Source: Sphingobium sp. SCG-1 (GTDB lineage Bacteria; Pseudomonadota; Alphaproteobacteria; Sphingomonadales; Sphingomonadaceae). From it: DNA of 64,000 bases. Both the position numbers and the translations under genes were made by a program. Of the stretch, positions 7,594-16,242 are shown piece after piece. A model generated the notes under the pieces. The model saw only the letters and a program-made list of their open reading frames with translations, searched no databases and was not told the origin of the DNA. The DNA is taken from contig NZ_CP026372.1 of the NCBI RefSeq assembly GCF_002953135.1, positions 3,521,501-3,585,500 on the forward strand. Direction: 5' to 3'. The first letter of the stretch is position 1. Each line of letters opens with the position of its first letter.

Positions 7594-7929
7594 CGAAGTT
7601 GTCGAGACCGACTTGGCCTGGTCCGCCCAATAAAAAGAAAACGATGTTTGAGCGTTACCAAGCCGTACGCTTATTTAGCCTCTTTGAGAAATTTAGGATC
7701 GTCGAATATGTGGTCGTGTATATGTAGCGTGTGCAAACATTGTGCTGCGATTGCTCATGCGGGTGCCTGTGAGAAAATAATCTGACTGCTCGTTCCAGAT
7801 CATTAATGATTATACGTAAAAATCCCGTGTTCGTTTCCTCTGTGGTGGTGCAGGCATTCTTATGATAGCGACGCGCCTAGTTGGCTCACCAGTGGTGCAA
7901 AGTTATTCTGCGATGAGTTTGATGCGGGG
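7594..7929. other. AT-rich gap upstream of the MBL cargo cassette
   Basis: No convincing gene is seen. The base composition drops clearly below that of the repressor gene and stays low through the following three genes, marking the left edge of transferred cargo. It must hold the cassette's promoter; AT-rich stretches such as GATCATTAATGATTATACG (about 7797-7816, with the small palindrome ATCATTAATGAT) are candidates, but no clear -35/-10 pair stands out. Confidence 0.5.
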
Positions 7930-8622
7930 ATGTCTGTGACCGAATTGCGAGACTTTACAGCATCGACGGTTATAGTCGGTCGGTTGAATCCCCTGATATT
8001 TTCGCCGGAGTGGCTGCAATCAAACAATGTCATCGGGCCACAAGAGGGTTCTGAAGCGAGAGAACACGGCATCGAGGTTATGGCGCCAAACATTGCCGCC
8101 ATCTCCATAGGCTCCATCAAACTTATTGTGGAAGAGGCGCGCTTCTCGCTGCATGTGTCTGACGAACCTTTAGTGCGAGCGAAAGACTTCGCAGCGGGGT
8201 GTTTTCGACTTCTGGCACATACCCCCGTTTTCGCAGTCGGATTGAACTTCAACGCGACGCTTCAAGGCACAGAAATCGAACGGTGGCACCGATTTGGCGA
8301 CACGTTGGCTCCCAAGAGCCCGTGGGGATCATTTGTTTCCGACGAAGCAGGAGCGAGAAAGGGCGGAATGCGCACTCTGGTAATGGAACGGCAAGTTGAC
8401 GCTGACCGAACTAGGGACTTTGTCCGCTTTTCTATTCAAATTGCCGAAAATTCAGAGATGGAAGCCGCCCTTCAGGTCAACAATCACTTCCATCTAGGCA
8501 CACCAGAGCAACCTAAGACGGGAATGGAAGCTTACAAGTTGATCGAAGAAATATGGGATCAGGCGTTCGCAGACTCACGTGTTCGACTTGAGGAAATTAG
8601 GGGCATAGCTAATGCTGCTTGA
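7930..8622 (+). CDS. unknown cargo protein A of the MBL cassette (230 aa)
   Basis: No family is named with confidence. The protein has no signal peptide or membrane span. It looks alpha/beta with long beta-rich stretches (ISIGSIKLIVEEARFSLHVS; FVRFSIQIA) and a closing helix (AYKLIEEIWDQAFADSRVRL). The motif FAVGLNFNATL near residues 100-110 recalls the TIGR04255-like group of sporadic phage-associated proteins, but this is only a resemblance. Start: ATG 7930 has no good ribosome site, while GTG 7936 lies 5 nt after GGGGA and may be the true start. It overlaps the next gene by 11 nt. Confidence 0.75.
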   Translation: MSVTELRDFTASTVIVGRLNPLIFSPEWLQSNNVIGPQEGSEAREHGIEVMAPNIAAISIGSIKLIVEEARFSLHVSDEPLVRAKDFAAGCFRLLAHTPVFAVGLNFNATLQGTEIERWHRFGDTLAPKSPWGSFVSDEAGARKGGMRTLVMERQVDADRTRDFVRFSIQIAENSEMEAALQVNNHFHLGTPEQPKTGMEAYKLIEEIWDQAFADSRVRLEEIRGIANAA

Positions 8623-9196
8623 TGCGATGGAGCAATCAACAGGATGGCAACGAGTGTCCGCCGCCACGGCACCGATGTCGACACCCAACTTCACCAGGCC
8701 GATCCTTCAGCCATTAGACGACTCTCCGGATACGCTTCTAATTAGCCCTGACCAACGTATCGGCAGGCCTATCACAGAAAGTCAAGAAGTCGACGGGATA
8801 CGTATCCTTGACGCTATCGCGCCCCTCGAGCGTGCTAAGTATTTTACGCATAATGTGGCTTCGCGCCTGGAAGTGCTTCAAGCTTGGGAGGGAGCTGTCA
8901 TTGATGTTCGTCGCAATGAAGGCACGTTCACAGCTCAATTATATGACCTTAATAACCCCGGCGAAGCAATTTCCGAGGCAGAGTTCGATATTCAAGACGT
9001 TAGTTCCAATGATATCGGCCTGCTGAAGGAAGGCAGCATCTTTCGCTGGATGATAGGGTATCGCATGCACAGTTTTGGTCAGCGTGAGCGCGTGTCGGCA
9101 ATTGTTTTTCGTCGGCTTCCCAATTGGTCTGCAGAAGATATAAAGGCTGCCGTGGCCGAAGGGGGAAGAATTGCCGAAGAACTTGTTGTACTCTAA
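8612..9196 (+). CDS. unknown cargo protein B of the MBL cassette (194 aa)
   Basis: Not recognised. About the first 40 residues are polar and proline-rich, then a beta-rich domain follows (EVLQAWEGAVIDVRRNEGTF, TAQLYDL) containing the pattern EGSIFRWMIGYR near residue 140. The sequence W-EG-V-x-V, then F-A-L-x-D, then E-A-E-x-x-x-x-D, then G-S-x-F-x-W-x-x-G reminds one of small beta-barrel domains in toxin- or nuclease-associated proteins; this is only an impression. It overlaps gene A by 11 nt and the MBL gene by 26 nt, so the three are almost certainly co-translated and act together. Confidence 0.7.
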   Translation: MLLDAMEQSTGWQRVSAATAPMSTPNFTRPILQPLDDSPDTLLISPDQRIGRPITESQEVDGIRILDAIAPLERAKYFTHNVASRLEVLQAWEGAVIDVRRNEGTFTAQLYDLNNPGEAISEAEFDIQDVSSNDIGLLKEGSIFRWMIGYRMHSFGQRERVSAIVFRRLPNWSAEDIKAAVAEGGRIAEELVVL

Positions 9197-10307
9197 GCCT
9201 TACTCGACGGCTCCGAAACCAGACGAGATTGAAGTCACAGTTATTGGCCCAGGCTTCGGCGAAGCGATATTAATTCACGCAGGTGATGGCAAGTGGTGCT
9301 TAGTAGACTCGTGCGCCAAATCGACAAAATCTGAACCGGAATCTCTCCAGTATCTTAATGCAATGGGCATTAATCTCGATCATGTTTTCGCAGTGTTTGT
9401 AACGCACTGGGACGACGACCACTGCAAAGGTCTAGCGAAGGTCGTGAAGGCATGCACGAGCGCCAACTTGGTGATGTCAACCGCTTTCACCAAGCGGGAC
9501 TTCATTTCATTTACTCAAGCCTATGCGTCTCCGATGTCTCAGAACGTCAGGGCTGGCGTGAAGGAGATCAATGAGGTCTTGAAGGAACTGGCGGATACTA
9601 AGAGGCCAGTCTACTCTGCATATCCTGGCCGACGGTTATTTACCGCTAGTGATGTAGGTCTTAGTCCCGGTCAAAGGATGGAGATTTGGTCGCTGTCGCC
9701 AAGCGATGAGGAATATCAAAATTTTATTGCGTGGGTGGCCACACAAATGCCGCAGGCCGACACGACGCGTCGCGTTGCTATGAAGAGATTGCGGAACGAC
9801 CTCTCTGTCGTACTGCATATTTCGTTAGGGGAAGACGTAATCTTGCTTGGCGGTGATTTAGAGGAGGAGGGGAAAGCTACTACAGGCTGGAGCGCCGTCC
9901 TGAATCTGCGCGGTGGCCCGACGGCGTTGGCGGACGTATTCAAGGTTCCGCATCATGGATCAATTACAGGTCACCACGACGACGTCGCAGCGCAACTTCT
10001 ATCGTCGGATCCGCTCGCCTTGGTCGCGCCGTTCAAAAATGGCAAGGTAAGCCTCCCGACGAAGGCTGATGTTACGAGAATTTCGGGTTACGCCGCAAAT
10101 TCTCACTCAACGGCTAATCTGTCGAACCATGCCAGCCCCCGTCGGGATGCTGTTGTGGACAAAACCATCCGCGAAGTTACGAAGCGCTTTTCCACTATAA
10201 AGCCCGACGTCGGCATGGTCAGGTTACGAAAAGTGCGGGGCTCCGGCTCTGCATGGAACGTGGAACACTTCGGAAGCGCCAGTCCGTTATCTGACATTCA
10301 CCAATAG
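9171..10307 (+). CDS. metallo-beta-lactamase-fold hydrolase (ComEC/Rec2-like branch)
   Basis: The metal motif is T78-H79-W-D81-D82-D83-H84, the HxDxDH variant of the MBL HxHxDH motif; GGDLEEEG (metal-bridging Asp) and KVPHHGS follow, as in ComEC-like hydrolases acting on nucleic acids or nucleotides. An N-terminal IGPGFGEAILI and a CLVDSC strand precede them. There are no membrane segments, so this is a cytosolic enzyme, unlike ComEC. The start codon is TTG at 9171 after GGGGGAAGAA, inside gene B. It is the last gene of the cassette and ends 20 nt before the convergent tail gene D. The substrate is unknown. Confidence 0.85.
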   Translation: MPKNLLYSKPYSTAPKPDEIEVTVIGPGFGEAILIHAGDGKWCLVDSCAKSTKSEPESLQYLNAMGINLDHVFAVFVTHWDDDHCKGLAKVVKACTSANLVMSTAFTKRDFISFTQAYASPMSQNVRAGVKEINEVLKELADTKRPVYSAYPGRRLFTASDVGLSPGQRMEIWSLSPSDEEYQNFIAWVATQMPQADTTRRVAMKRLRNDLSVVLHISLGEDVILLGGDLEEEGKATTGWSAVLNLRGGPTALADVFKVPHHGSITGHHDDVAAQLLSSDPLALVAPFKNGKVSLPTKADVTRISGYAANSHSTANLSNHASPRRDAVVDKTIREVTKRFSTIKPDVGMVRLRKVRGSGSAWNVEHFGSASPLSDIHQ

Positions 10308-10327
10308 ATGAGACGCGCGGACCACTG

Positions 10328-11350
10328 TCATGACGACTCGAGACTTATGGCAGAAGTTAGCCCACCCTGCCCGTCCATCCTGTGGCTGCACTCCGCCACA
10401 AGCCAGTTATGCTCGGCGATCTCTGCTTTGACACCGGTGAGCTTGACTGGCCGCTCCGGAAAGATGTCGGGTCGACCATAAGCCAGCGTATAGCTCGCCT
10501 TCGCCTTGGCTCGGTTCATGCGTCCGTTTTCCGCCTCCGCCGCCTGCTGCGCGTCCGTCTCACTAGCATGGGTCTTGCGGATGCGCTTCGGTTTCCCCTG
10601 CCCTGTGTGACCGGATTTCACCGTCTTGCGGGTGCCTGTGGCCTTGTCATGCCATGTCGCTTCCACGCCATCATGCTGATCGCGTTCAACACGGCTGTAT
10701 TCGATCCGCTCCGTAGGCTTGCGATCAAGCGTTTCGGTTGGCAGTGCGGTGCCGCCACTGGTCGCGCCCTTGCCGATGGGCGCGAAGATCAGCGTCCCCG
10801 CCTTTACCGTCGCCACGGCGTCGAACCGCTTTCCCAGCGCGCGCAGCAGCGCGGCATCGCTCTTAGCGCCAGCGCCCAGCGCCGGAATGACCTTCGCGCC
10901 AAGCGAGTCGTCGATCTTTGGCGTCAGACCGTTGTCGCCTGCAATGGCGCTGACGATCGTCTTCACCGTCTTCCCCACAAAGCTGCGCTCTTTCCGGACG
11001 CGGAAGTTGTCTGTCAGGTCGGCTGAGCGGGCGCGAATCGTGACGATATCGGGCGGTCCAGAGAAACTGGCCTCGTCCACCTTGAATTCGCCCTTGTCGA
11101 TCAGGCCGACGGGCAGTCCGGTGCCCTGTTTCCATCCAAGCGCCACGCGAAGCTTCGCGCCGGACTTCGGGATTTCCAGCAAGCCATCGGCGTCATGCAG
11201 GACGATATCGAGCTGATCGGCTTCGTCGCCGCGCTTCTCCGCGATCGTTAGCGATATCAGGCGCGGACCCATCTTGTCGGTCAGGTTCTGCCCGTCGAGC
11301 GTCACGCGCCACGCTGCAATCGGCATTCGCGTCGAGCCAGTATCGCTCAT
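10328..11350 (-). CDS. D: P2 gpD-like tail/baseplate hub protein
   Basis: Matches the phage late control D family: RLISLTIAEKRGDEADQLDI near the start, GFxVD-type strands, a VKTIVSAIAGDNGL segment, and an LTGVKAEIAEHNWLV C-terminal part. gpD is the hub at the tail tip beneath the tube, equivalent to T4 gp27. Length (340 aa) is normal for the family (P2 gpD is 387). It is the last gene of the leftward tail operon and overlaps U by ATGA. Confidence 0.92.
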   Translation of the reverse strand: MSDTGSTRMPIAAWRVTLDGQNLTDKMGPRLISLTIAEKRGDEADQLDIVLHDADGLLEIPKSGAKLRVALGWKQGTGLPVGLIDKGEFKVDEASFSGPPDIVTIRARSADLTDNFRVRKERSFVGKTVKTIVSAIAGDNGLTPKIDDSLGAKVIPALGAGAKSDAALLRALGKRFDAVATVKAGTLIFAPIGKGATSGGTALPTETLDRKPTERIEYSRVERDQHDGVEATWHDKATGTRKTVKSGHTGQGKPKRIRKTHASETDAQQAAEAENGRMNRAKAKASYTLAYGRPDIFPERPVKLTGVKAEIAEHNWLVAECSHRMDGQGGLTSAISLESS

Positions 11351-11721
11351 GCCGCGCGTTCCAGATTAAGGGTGAAGTCCGCCCTGCGCGCGACACCGTC
11401 CTGAAAGAAGGTGTCGGCATCCAGATCGAGACTGCGAATGTAGAAGTCCCCGAGCACTTCGCCGACGCCGGACGCCATCGTGAAGGCATCGCCGCGGTTG
11501 CCCATGGCCTTGATCGTCTCGATAGAGCTGTAGTCGCCGATCACGCCGGGATAGAGCGCGCCGGACAGCGTGCAGGTTTCCGGTCCCGGCCCCACGAACT
11601 GCGCCGCCGGTAGCGCGCCGAAGCGATCCGACGACGCATGCCGCCATTGCCAGCTGCGACGGAGCTGCTGATAGGGCAGCGTGCCGATTTCGAAGATGAA
11701 CAGGCCAAGCGCCATCATCAT
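11347..11721 (-). CDS. U: P2 gpU-like tail protein
   Basis: The FIFEIGTLPYQQLRRSWQWR opening is the family hallmark, followed by GPGxETxTLSGALYPG. gpU acts in tail tube termination/assembly near the tape measure. ATG 1 follows AAAGGAC; two further ATGs directly after it leave the exact start open by one or two residues. Confidence 0.93.
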   Translation of the reverse strand: MMMALGLFIFEIGTLPYQQLRRSWQWRHASSDRFGALPAAQFVGPGPETCTLSGALYPGVIGDYSSIETIKAMGNRGDAFTMASGVGEVLGDFYIRSLDLDADTFFQDGVARRADFTLNLERAA

Positions 11722-11733
11722 TGCGAGTGTCCT

Positions 11734-13965
11734 TTAATCATCGACATAGGCCGAACGGGCCGAGGCGGCTTGCTGACTAGCGACGGCCTGCAGCTCGGCA
11801 CGGACGGCGGCGGCGATATCCTGCGCATTCTGACCAGGTGCGGCATTGATATGGATCGTGATGGGACCGAAGCCCCCTCCGCCGCGACCTTTGCCACCGC
11901 GCGGCGTCCCGCCAGCGCCTGCTGCTGCCCGGCTGATCGGGGCCAGCTGCGGCATGTGAGACCCTGACCCGCCGCCGGAAGCCATTGCAGCGGGGCTGAC
12001 CGCCATGGAAACGCCCGCGACGCCAGTGGCGATACGCTGCACCGCCTGCATGGCCGTCCCCTGCCCGCGCTGGAGGCCGATTGCTAGGCCATCGGTGATG
12101 TGTCCGCCCATCCCCATGAAGACGCGCGACGGCGACTTGATGCCCAGCACGTTCTTGAACCAACCGGCGACCTTGCCCGCGATCCCGGTCACCATCGAAC
12201 GGATCGCCGCGACACGCGAGCTGATGCCGTTCACCAGCCCGTCCATGATCGCGCGCCCGAAGCTCATGAACCGCCCGGCAAGGCCGCTGAGATAGGCCAC
12301 GCCCGAGTTAAACGCCGCCTTGATCGTTCCCCAATGCTTGTAGACCATGTAGCCAGCGAGGGCCAAAGCAGCGACGATCGCGGCTATGATAGCCACAACG
12401 GGATTGGCCAGCATCATCAGGCCTGCCTGCATAATGCCCCTTGCGAGCAGCATCGCACCGGCGCGCATGATGCCGAACGCGGACAACAGGCGCGGCGCGA
12501 AACCAATGATGCTGCCGAGTGGTCCTAGCAGCCCTCCTACGATGATCTGGCCAACGCCCAGCGCAATCTTGAAGGCGGCCAGACCGGCAACCAACTGGAA
12601 GATTGTTTCTGCGGCGCGAGGGTTCGCCTGCATCCAGGCGCCGACCCTGTCCGTCACGGTGATGAGCATTTGCGTCAGCTTCACCAGTCCGGGGAGCAAC
12701 ACCGGCCCTGCTGTAATGGCGAGCCGCTGAAGGTTGCCGACCAGCGAGCGCGTCTGCACGGCGGCGTCCTCACTCCGGCGCGCAAAAGCAGCATCGACGG
12801 CTCCCTTGCTCGCCAATGCTTCCGAACGGATGCGGCGATATTCCTCCATGTTCTGGATCAGGGGGCGCAATGCCGATTGAGCCTGCATGTCGCCGAACAG
12901 GAACGACAGCTTAGACAGGTCGCCACCCACCGCCTTGTTACTCAGCTCGGCAATGGCTTCGAGCGGCGTCTTGCCCTGCGCATAAGCCTTCTTCATCGAC
13001 GCTGGCAGATCAATGCCGAATTCCTTGAACTTCTTGATGGTGTCCTCGGTATTGATCTTGGCCATCAAGTTTTCGAGGTTGTTAGCCGCGCTGCTGGAAT
13101 CGCCAGTCGCCTTTCGCGCGATCTGTGCCGCCGCAGCAAGGTCCGCGACTGCGCCGACGCCATGTTGCCCGAACGCCTGCGCCTGCGCGGTGAGCGACGG
13201 GAAATACTGCGCCATGTCCTTGATTTCGAAGGCACCGGCATTGCCTGCAGACGCCATGACCTCCAGCGCCTTGGCGTTATCCGATATAGGCACCTTCAGG
13301 TTCTGGAAATTGGCGAACGCTGCGGCGGACAGGTCGGCGATTTCCGCGCGATAGGCCGTCGCCACCTTGCCGATCGGCCCGACCATCTGCGCAGCCTGCT
13401 GAGGCGTCATGCCGAACCCTGCCAGCACGTCGACACCGGCGCGCATGTCCTCGGGCAACTGCCGTGCAGCGCGCGCGGCCCCAAGTATGTTGGCCTGCAT
13501 CAACGCGGTTTGTTGGGCCGTCAAATTCGCCTTCAGGGCGATGTCTGTCATGCCCGATTGAAAGTCCATGCCGCCTTTCGCGGCCAGATAGAGCGAACCG
13601 GCAAGGCCGACGCCGCCCGCCACATTGCCCTGCCCACTGGACTTCAGGGCATCGCCCTTCGCGCGCACAGCAGAGGCGCGGTTCGACGCTGCGAGCAGCC
13701 TGACCTGACGCTCCATTTCGCCGTTCGTTCGGGCGATGCGCCGTTCAAGGTCCGCCTCCCGGTTGAGCAACTCGCTGACATTGCCAGTAGAGGCGCGCAT
13801 TTCCCGTTGCACGCCGCGCAGCTCGCCTTCCAGATCGCGGGCATTGCGCTTCATCAGGGCGAGCTTCTGGCTTCCGGTCTGCCCAAGGCCAATGATCGAG
13901 CGCAAGGATCCCGAAAGCTTATCATTGCCGATGAAGCTGACGATCATGCGCAGGTTCTTGTTCAC
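11734..13965 (-). CDS. T: tail tape measure protein (gpT)
   Basis: A 743-residue, mostly helical protein. There is a coiled coil over about residues 30-95 (LMKRNARDLEGELRGVQREM), the TIGR01760-type tape-measure region (ALKANLTAQQTALMQANILG ... NLENLMAKINT), and a central hydrophobic block (residues 440-560) with several potential membrane helices that may enter the host membrane on injection. The C-terminus has GIKSPSRVFMGMGGHITDGL, typical of these proteins. The GTG at 13965, after AAGGGAT, is chosen; the longer frame to 14019 would run through the E' gene. Its length sets tail length: 743 residues predicts a tail of about 110 nm using the usual 1.5 Angstrom per residue. Confidence 0.92.
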   Translation of the reverse strand: MNKNLRMIVSFIGNDKLSGSLRSIIGLGQTGSQKLALMKRNARDLEGELRGVQREMRASTGNVSELLNREADLERRIARTNGEMERQVRLLAASNRASAVRAKGDALKSSGQGNVAGGVGLAGSLYLAAKGGMDFQSGMTDIALKANLTAQQTALMQANILGAARAARQLPEDMRAGVDVLAGFGMTPQQAAQMVGPIGKVATAYRAEIADLSAAAFANFQNLKVPISDNAKALEVMASAGNAGAFEIKDMAQYFPSLTAQAQAFGQHGVGAVADLAAAAQIARKATGDSSSAANNLENLMAKINTEDTIKKFKEFGIDLPASMKKAYAQGKTPLEAIAELSNKAVGGDLSKLSFLFGDMQAQSALRPLIQNMEEYRRIRSEALASKGAVDAAFARRSEDAAVQTRSLVGNLQRLAITAGPVLLPGLVKLTQMLITVTDRVGAWMQANPRAAETIFQLVAGLAAFKIALGVGQIIVGGLLGPLGSIIGFAPRLLSAFGIMRAGAMLLARGIMQAGLMMLANPVVAIIAAIVAALALAGYMVYKHWGTIKAAFNSGVAYLSGLAGRFMSFGRAIMDGLVNGISSRVAAIRSMVTGIAGKVAGWFKNVLGIKSPSRVFMGMGGHITDGLAIGLQRGQGTAMQAVQRIATGVAGVSMAVSPAAMASGGGSGSHMPQLAPISRAAAGAGGTPRGGKGRGGGGFGPITIHINAAPGQNAQDIAAAVRAELQAVASQQAASARSAYVDD

Positions 13966-13969
13966 TCGA

Positions 13970-14107
13970 TCATCCCTTGGTTCGTTCGCCGTACATGCGA
14001 TTCCATCGATCGACCGCAAGGCCGCGCCACATCAGCAGCTCTTCCAACGTCATCGCTTCGAGCCTTTCGAGCGGCCAACCGTTGATGATGGCGAGGTCGG
14101 CAATCAG
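13970..14107 (-). CDS. GpE/E'-type tail chaperone extension (frame -1 relative to E)
   Basis: Downstream of E, in the -1 frame, lies LIADLAIINGWPLERLEAMT followed by LEELLMWRGLAVDRW. This is the GpE pattern (DLA-W-P-L-LxxM-xELL-W). In P2, E' is made only as an E+E' fusion by -1 frameshifting before the tape measure gene, and the geometry here is the same. The frame has no ATG, GTG or TTG start; the given start is a CTG at 14107 next to the E stop. The frame remains open upstream into E, so a fusion is possible. No classical slippery heptamer is visible. Confidence 0.75.
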   Translation of the reverse strand: MIADLAIINGWPLERLEAMTLEELLMWRGLAVDRWNRMYGERTKG

Positions 14108-14442
14108 CCCTTCAATAGTTCCGCCACCATCACCCGTTGTTCCGATGTCAGCAAAAAATCGATAACGGCCCCGCAGCAGGAGCTGAGGTCTTCCGGCTCG
14201 AGGGCATCGGCTTCCTGCTGCGTTATGAGCGGTTGCGTGATGCGGGGCAGCAGGTTGAGGACCGCCGTCACGTTCGCGTTCTGCAGCTCAGCGAGGGAAA
14301 GTCCGCGCAATTCGCCACTCTTGGGCTTGCGCAGGGTGAGCTTGTCGATCGAGGTTTCGCCGCGCACGATCGGCTCGCAGAGCGTCACTTCGTGCGTCAT
14401 GCGCTTCTTCGGTTCTGCCGGGGCAGAGGTGATGTCATTCAT
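14104..14442 (-). CDS. E: P2 gpE-like tail assembly chaperone
   Basis: The conserved core VTLCEPIVRGETSIDKLTLR, then KPKSGELRGL, is the phage tail assembly (Mu gp41/P2 E) signature. It chaperones the tape measure protein during tube assembly. Length 112 aa is normal (P2 E is 91). It lies between the tube protein and the tape measure as expected and probably continues into E' by frameshift. Confidence 0.9.
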   Translation of the reverse strand: MNDITSAPAEPKKRMTHEVTLCEPIVRGETSIDKLTLRKPKSGELRGLSLAELQNANVTAVLNLLPRITQPLITQQEADALEPEDLSSCCGAVIDFLLTSEQRVMVAELLKG

Positions 14443-14480
14443 GCGGATTTCCTTGTGGCCATGCGGATATCTTGGTCTCC

Positions 14481-14514
14481 GCCCCGGCGCGTCCGCATGA
14501 TTGCACGCCGGGGC
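14481..14514 (-). terminator. GC-rich hairpin after tube gene FII (attenuator or mRNA stabiliser)
   Basis: GCCCCGGCG (14481-14489) and CGCCGGGGC (14506-14514) form a perfect 9-bp stem with a 16-nt loop, in the gap between FII and E. No T-run follows on the transcribed side, so it is more likely a partial attenuator or a 3' stabiliser for the abundant FII message than a full terminator. Confidence 0.55.
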
Positions 14515-14530
14515 GAAGTTCGGTGAGCCG

Positions 14531-15040
14531 TTACAGTCCTATGGCGTTGCGCTGCTCGGCGAGGATATCGACGCCATTGACGATGAAGATCATGTTGAGG
14601 TTGTCGATCTCGATCAGCGTCTGACCGTCCTGCTGAAGCCTGTAGTAGCTGGCGATCGTCTTGATGGTCTGCTCGGTATCGTCGCCGGGCTTGCCGGTGC
14701 CGGGGTCAATCTCCTGATGGCGACCGCGCACGAGAATTTCGACGGCGCGAACCTGCCCGGTGTTGTCGTCCTGATAAGCTCCCATCCAGCGAAGCTGCAC
14801 GGCGTCGTGCGTGACCGCGCCAAACTGGCGATACACCTGGTCGATCTGGCCACCGGCCTTCCATTCAAATTCGATCTTCTCGCCGCCCATGTCGATAGCC
14901 ATCTCGCTATCCATGCCGCCGCCGCGATAGTCCTCGAACTTGCGCGCCACTTTCGGGATCGAGACTTCGGGGACAAGGCCGACATAGCTTTGGCCGTCGT
15001 TGAACAGGTTCATGTTCTTCAGTTTGCTGGGCAGGCCCAT
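14531..15040 (-). CDS. FII: major tail tube protein (gpFII)
   Basis: Clear match to P2 FII: PSKLKNMNLFNDGQSYVGLV, then PEVSIPKVARKFEDYRGGGM. Length 169 aa against 172 in P2. It polymerises into the inner tube through which DNA passes. It is followed by a strong hairpin and preceded by the sheath gene. Confidence 0.95.
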   Translation of the reverse strand: MGLPSKLKNMNLFNDGQSYVGLVPEVSIPKVARKFEDYRGGGMDSEMAIDMGGEKIEFEWKAGGQIDQVYRQFGAVTHDAVQLRWMGAYQDDNTGQVRAVEILVRGRHQEIDPGTGKPGDDTEQTIKTIASYYRLQQDGQTLIEIDNLNMIFIVNGVDILAEQRNAIGL

Positions 15041-15075
15041 GGCTTATTCTCCGGTGTATAAGGTGCGGTTGCGAA

Positions 15076-16221
15076 TCAGCCGAGCTGGGCGAGCTGATCG
15101 GACAGCGACGCATAGAAGCGGTCGGTAATCCGCTGATTGAGCAGGATCGCTTCCGCAGGCGCGCAGGGCGTATATTCATAGTCGATGACGATCGTCCCAG
15201 CGGCCAGCGAGGAAGGCGGATTGGCCGCCGGGTCGTAGGTAGCCTTCGCGCCAATGATGCGCCCCTGGCTTTGCAGCTTGCGGAATTCCGCGTTGATCGT
15301 GTCGAGGATGTCCTTCACGAGAACGGCGGTAATCGGCTTGTCGATCGCCCACAGCAGCCCGTTTGCGATGGTGTCCTGAAGCACCTGCGCGGTTCGCGTG
15401 GCGCTTTCGAAGGCGAACAACGGCTCGGACGACATGGTCCGGTTGCCCCAGAAGCGAAAGCCGTCCGAACGGATAAGCGTCGTGATGTTGGCATCGTTCA
15501 GCAGGCTCGCTTCCGATGCGCCGCCGAGCAGATCGAACTGCACGGGTCGGGCGAGTCCGGTGACGCCATTCACCGGTACGTTGGAGAGCGTCTTGTGCCA
15601 ACCCGTCTCGCTGTCGATCCGGGCGCGCAGCCCGAGCGCGCGGGCCACGGCGCTGCCGGTCCAGTCAGAAAACTCCGGCCAGATCAGCATGATTTCGCGC
15701 TGTCCGAACCCATCGGCATAGGTGATGGCCTCAGCCACCGTGTCGGCCTGCGCCGCGCAGTAAGCAAAGCCGCGCAGCTTTTGCGCCACGGTCACCAGCG
15801 CCGCCGCCACGTCTTCATCGTCATAGCCGGGCACGCCTAGGATGCGCGGGCGAACGCCAAGCTGCGATTCCGCCGCGAGCAATGCCTGCATGCCGGTCTT
15901 CTGCCCTTCAGCGGTTGTAGTGCCGATGATGGCGGTGCGCGTTGCTGCAGCATCCACGCCGGGCGCGACGCGTACCACGATGATGATCGGGCTGCACTGA
16001 TCGGCGATGGCATCCAGCGCCTTTGCAAGCGTCCCCTGCGCCCCTGCCTTGCCGATAGCAGCGCTGACATCGGTCACCAGTACCGGGGTATCGAGCGGAA
16101 AGGCCGTGGCGTCGGCATCCGTCGCGATCGCAACCAGGCCAATGATGGCCGTCGAAAGCGCAGCGATGGCGCGTGCGCCGGTGTTGATCTCAGTGACCTT
16201 GATACCGTGAATGATAGGCAT
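15076..16221 (-). CDS. FI: major tail sheath protein (gpFI)
   Basis: P2 FI family: the N-terminal HGIKVTEINTGARAIAALST, a central VFRFWG-type GFRFWGNRTMSSEP, and the C-terminal IVIDYEYTPCAPAEAI and ITDRFYAS are all characteristic. The 381 residues (P2 396) form the contractile outer sheath. AAGGAACGCCC lies just ahead of the ATG. Confidence 0.95.
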   Translation of the reverse strand: MPIIHGIKVTEINTGARAIAALSTAIIGLVAIATDADATAFPLDTPVLVTDVSAAIGKAGAQGTLAKALDAIADQCSPIIIVVRVAPGVDAAATRTAIIGTTTAEGQKTGMQALLAAESQLGVRPRILGVPGYDDEDVAAALVTVAQKLRGFAYCAAQADTVAEAITYADGFGQREIMLIWPEFSDWTGSAVARALGLRARIDSETGWHKTLSNVPVNGVTGLARPVQFDLLGGASEASLLNDANITTLIRSDGFRFWGNRTMSSEPLFAFESATRTAQVLQDTIANGLLWAIDKPITAVLVKDILDTINAEFRKLQSQGRIIGAKATYDPAANPPSSLAAGTIVIDYEYTPCAPAEAILLNQRITDRFYASLSDQLAQLG

Positions 16222-16242
16222 GGGCGTTCCTTTACCTTGACG

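Noticed and set aside
12670..14085. 471-codon plus-strand open frame across the tape measure gene
   Set aside because: Shadow of gpT; no start signal and Arg/His-biased composition.
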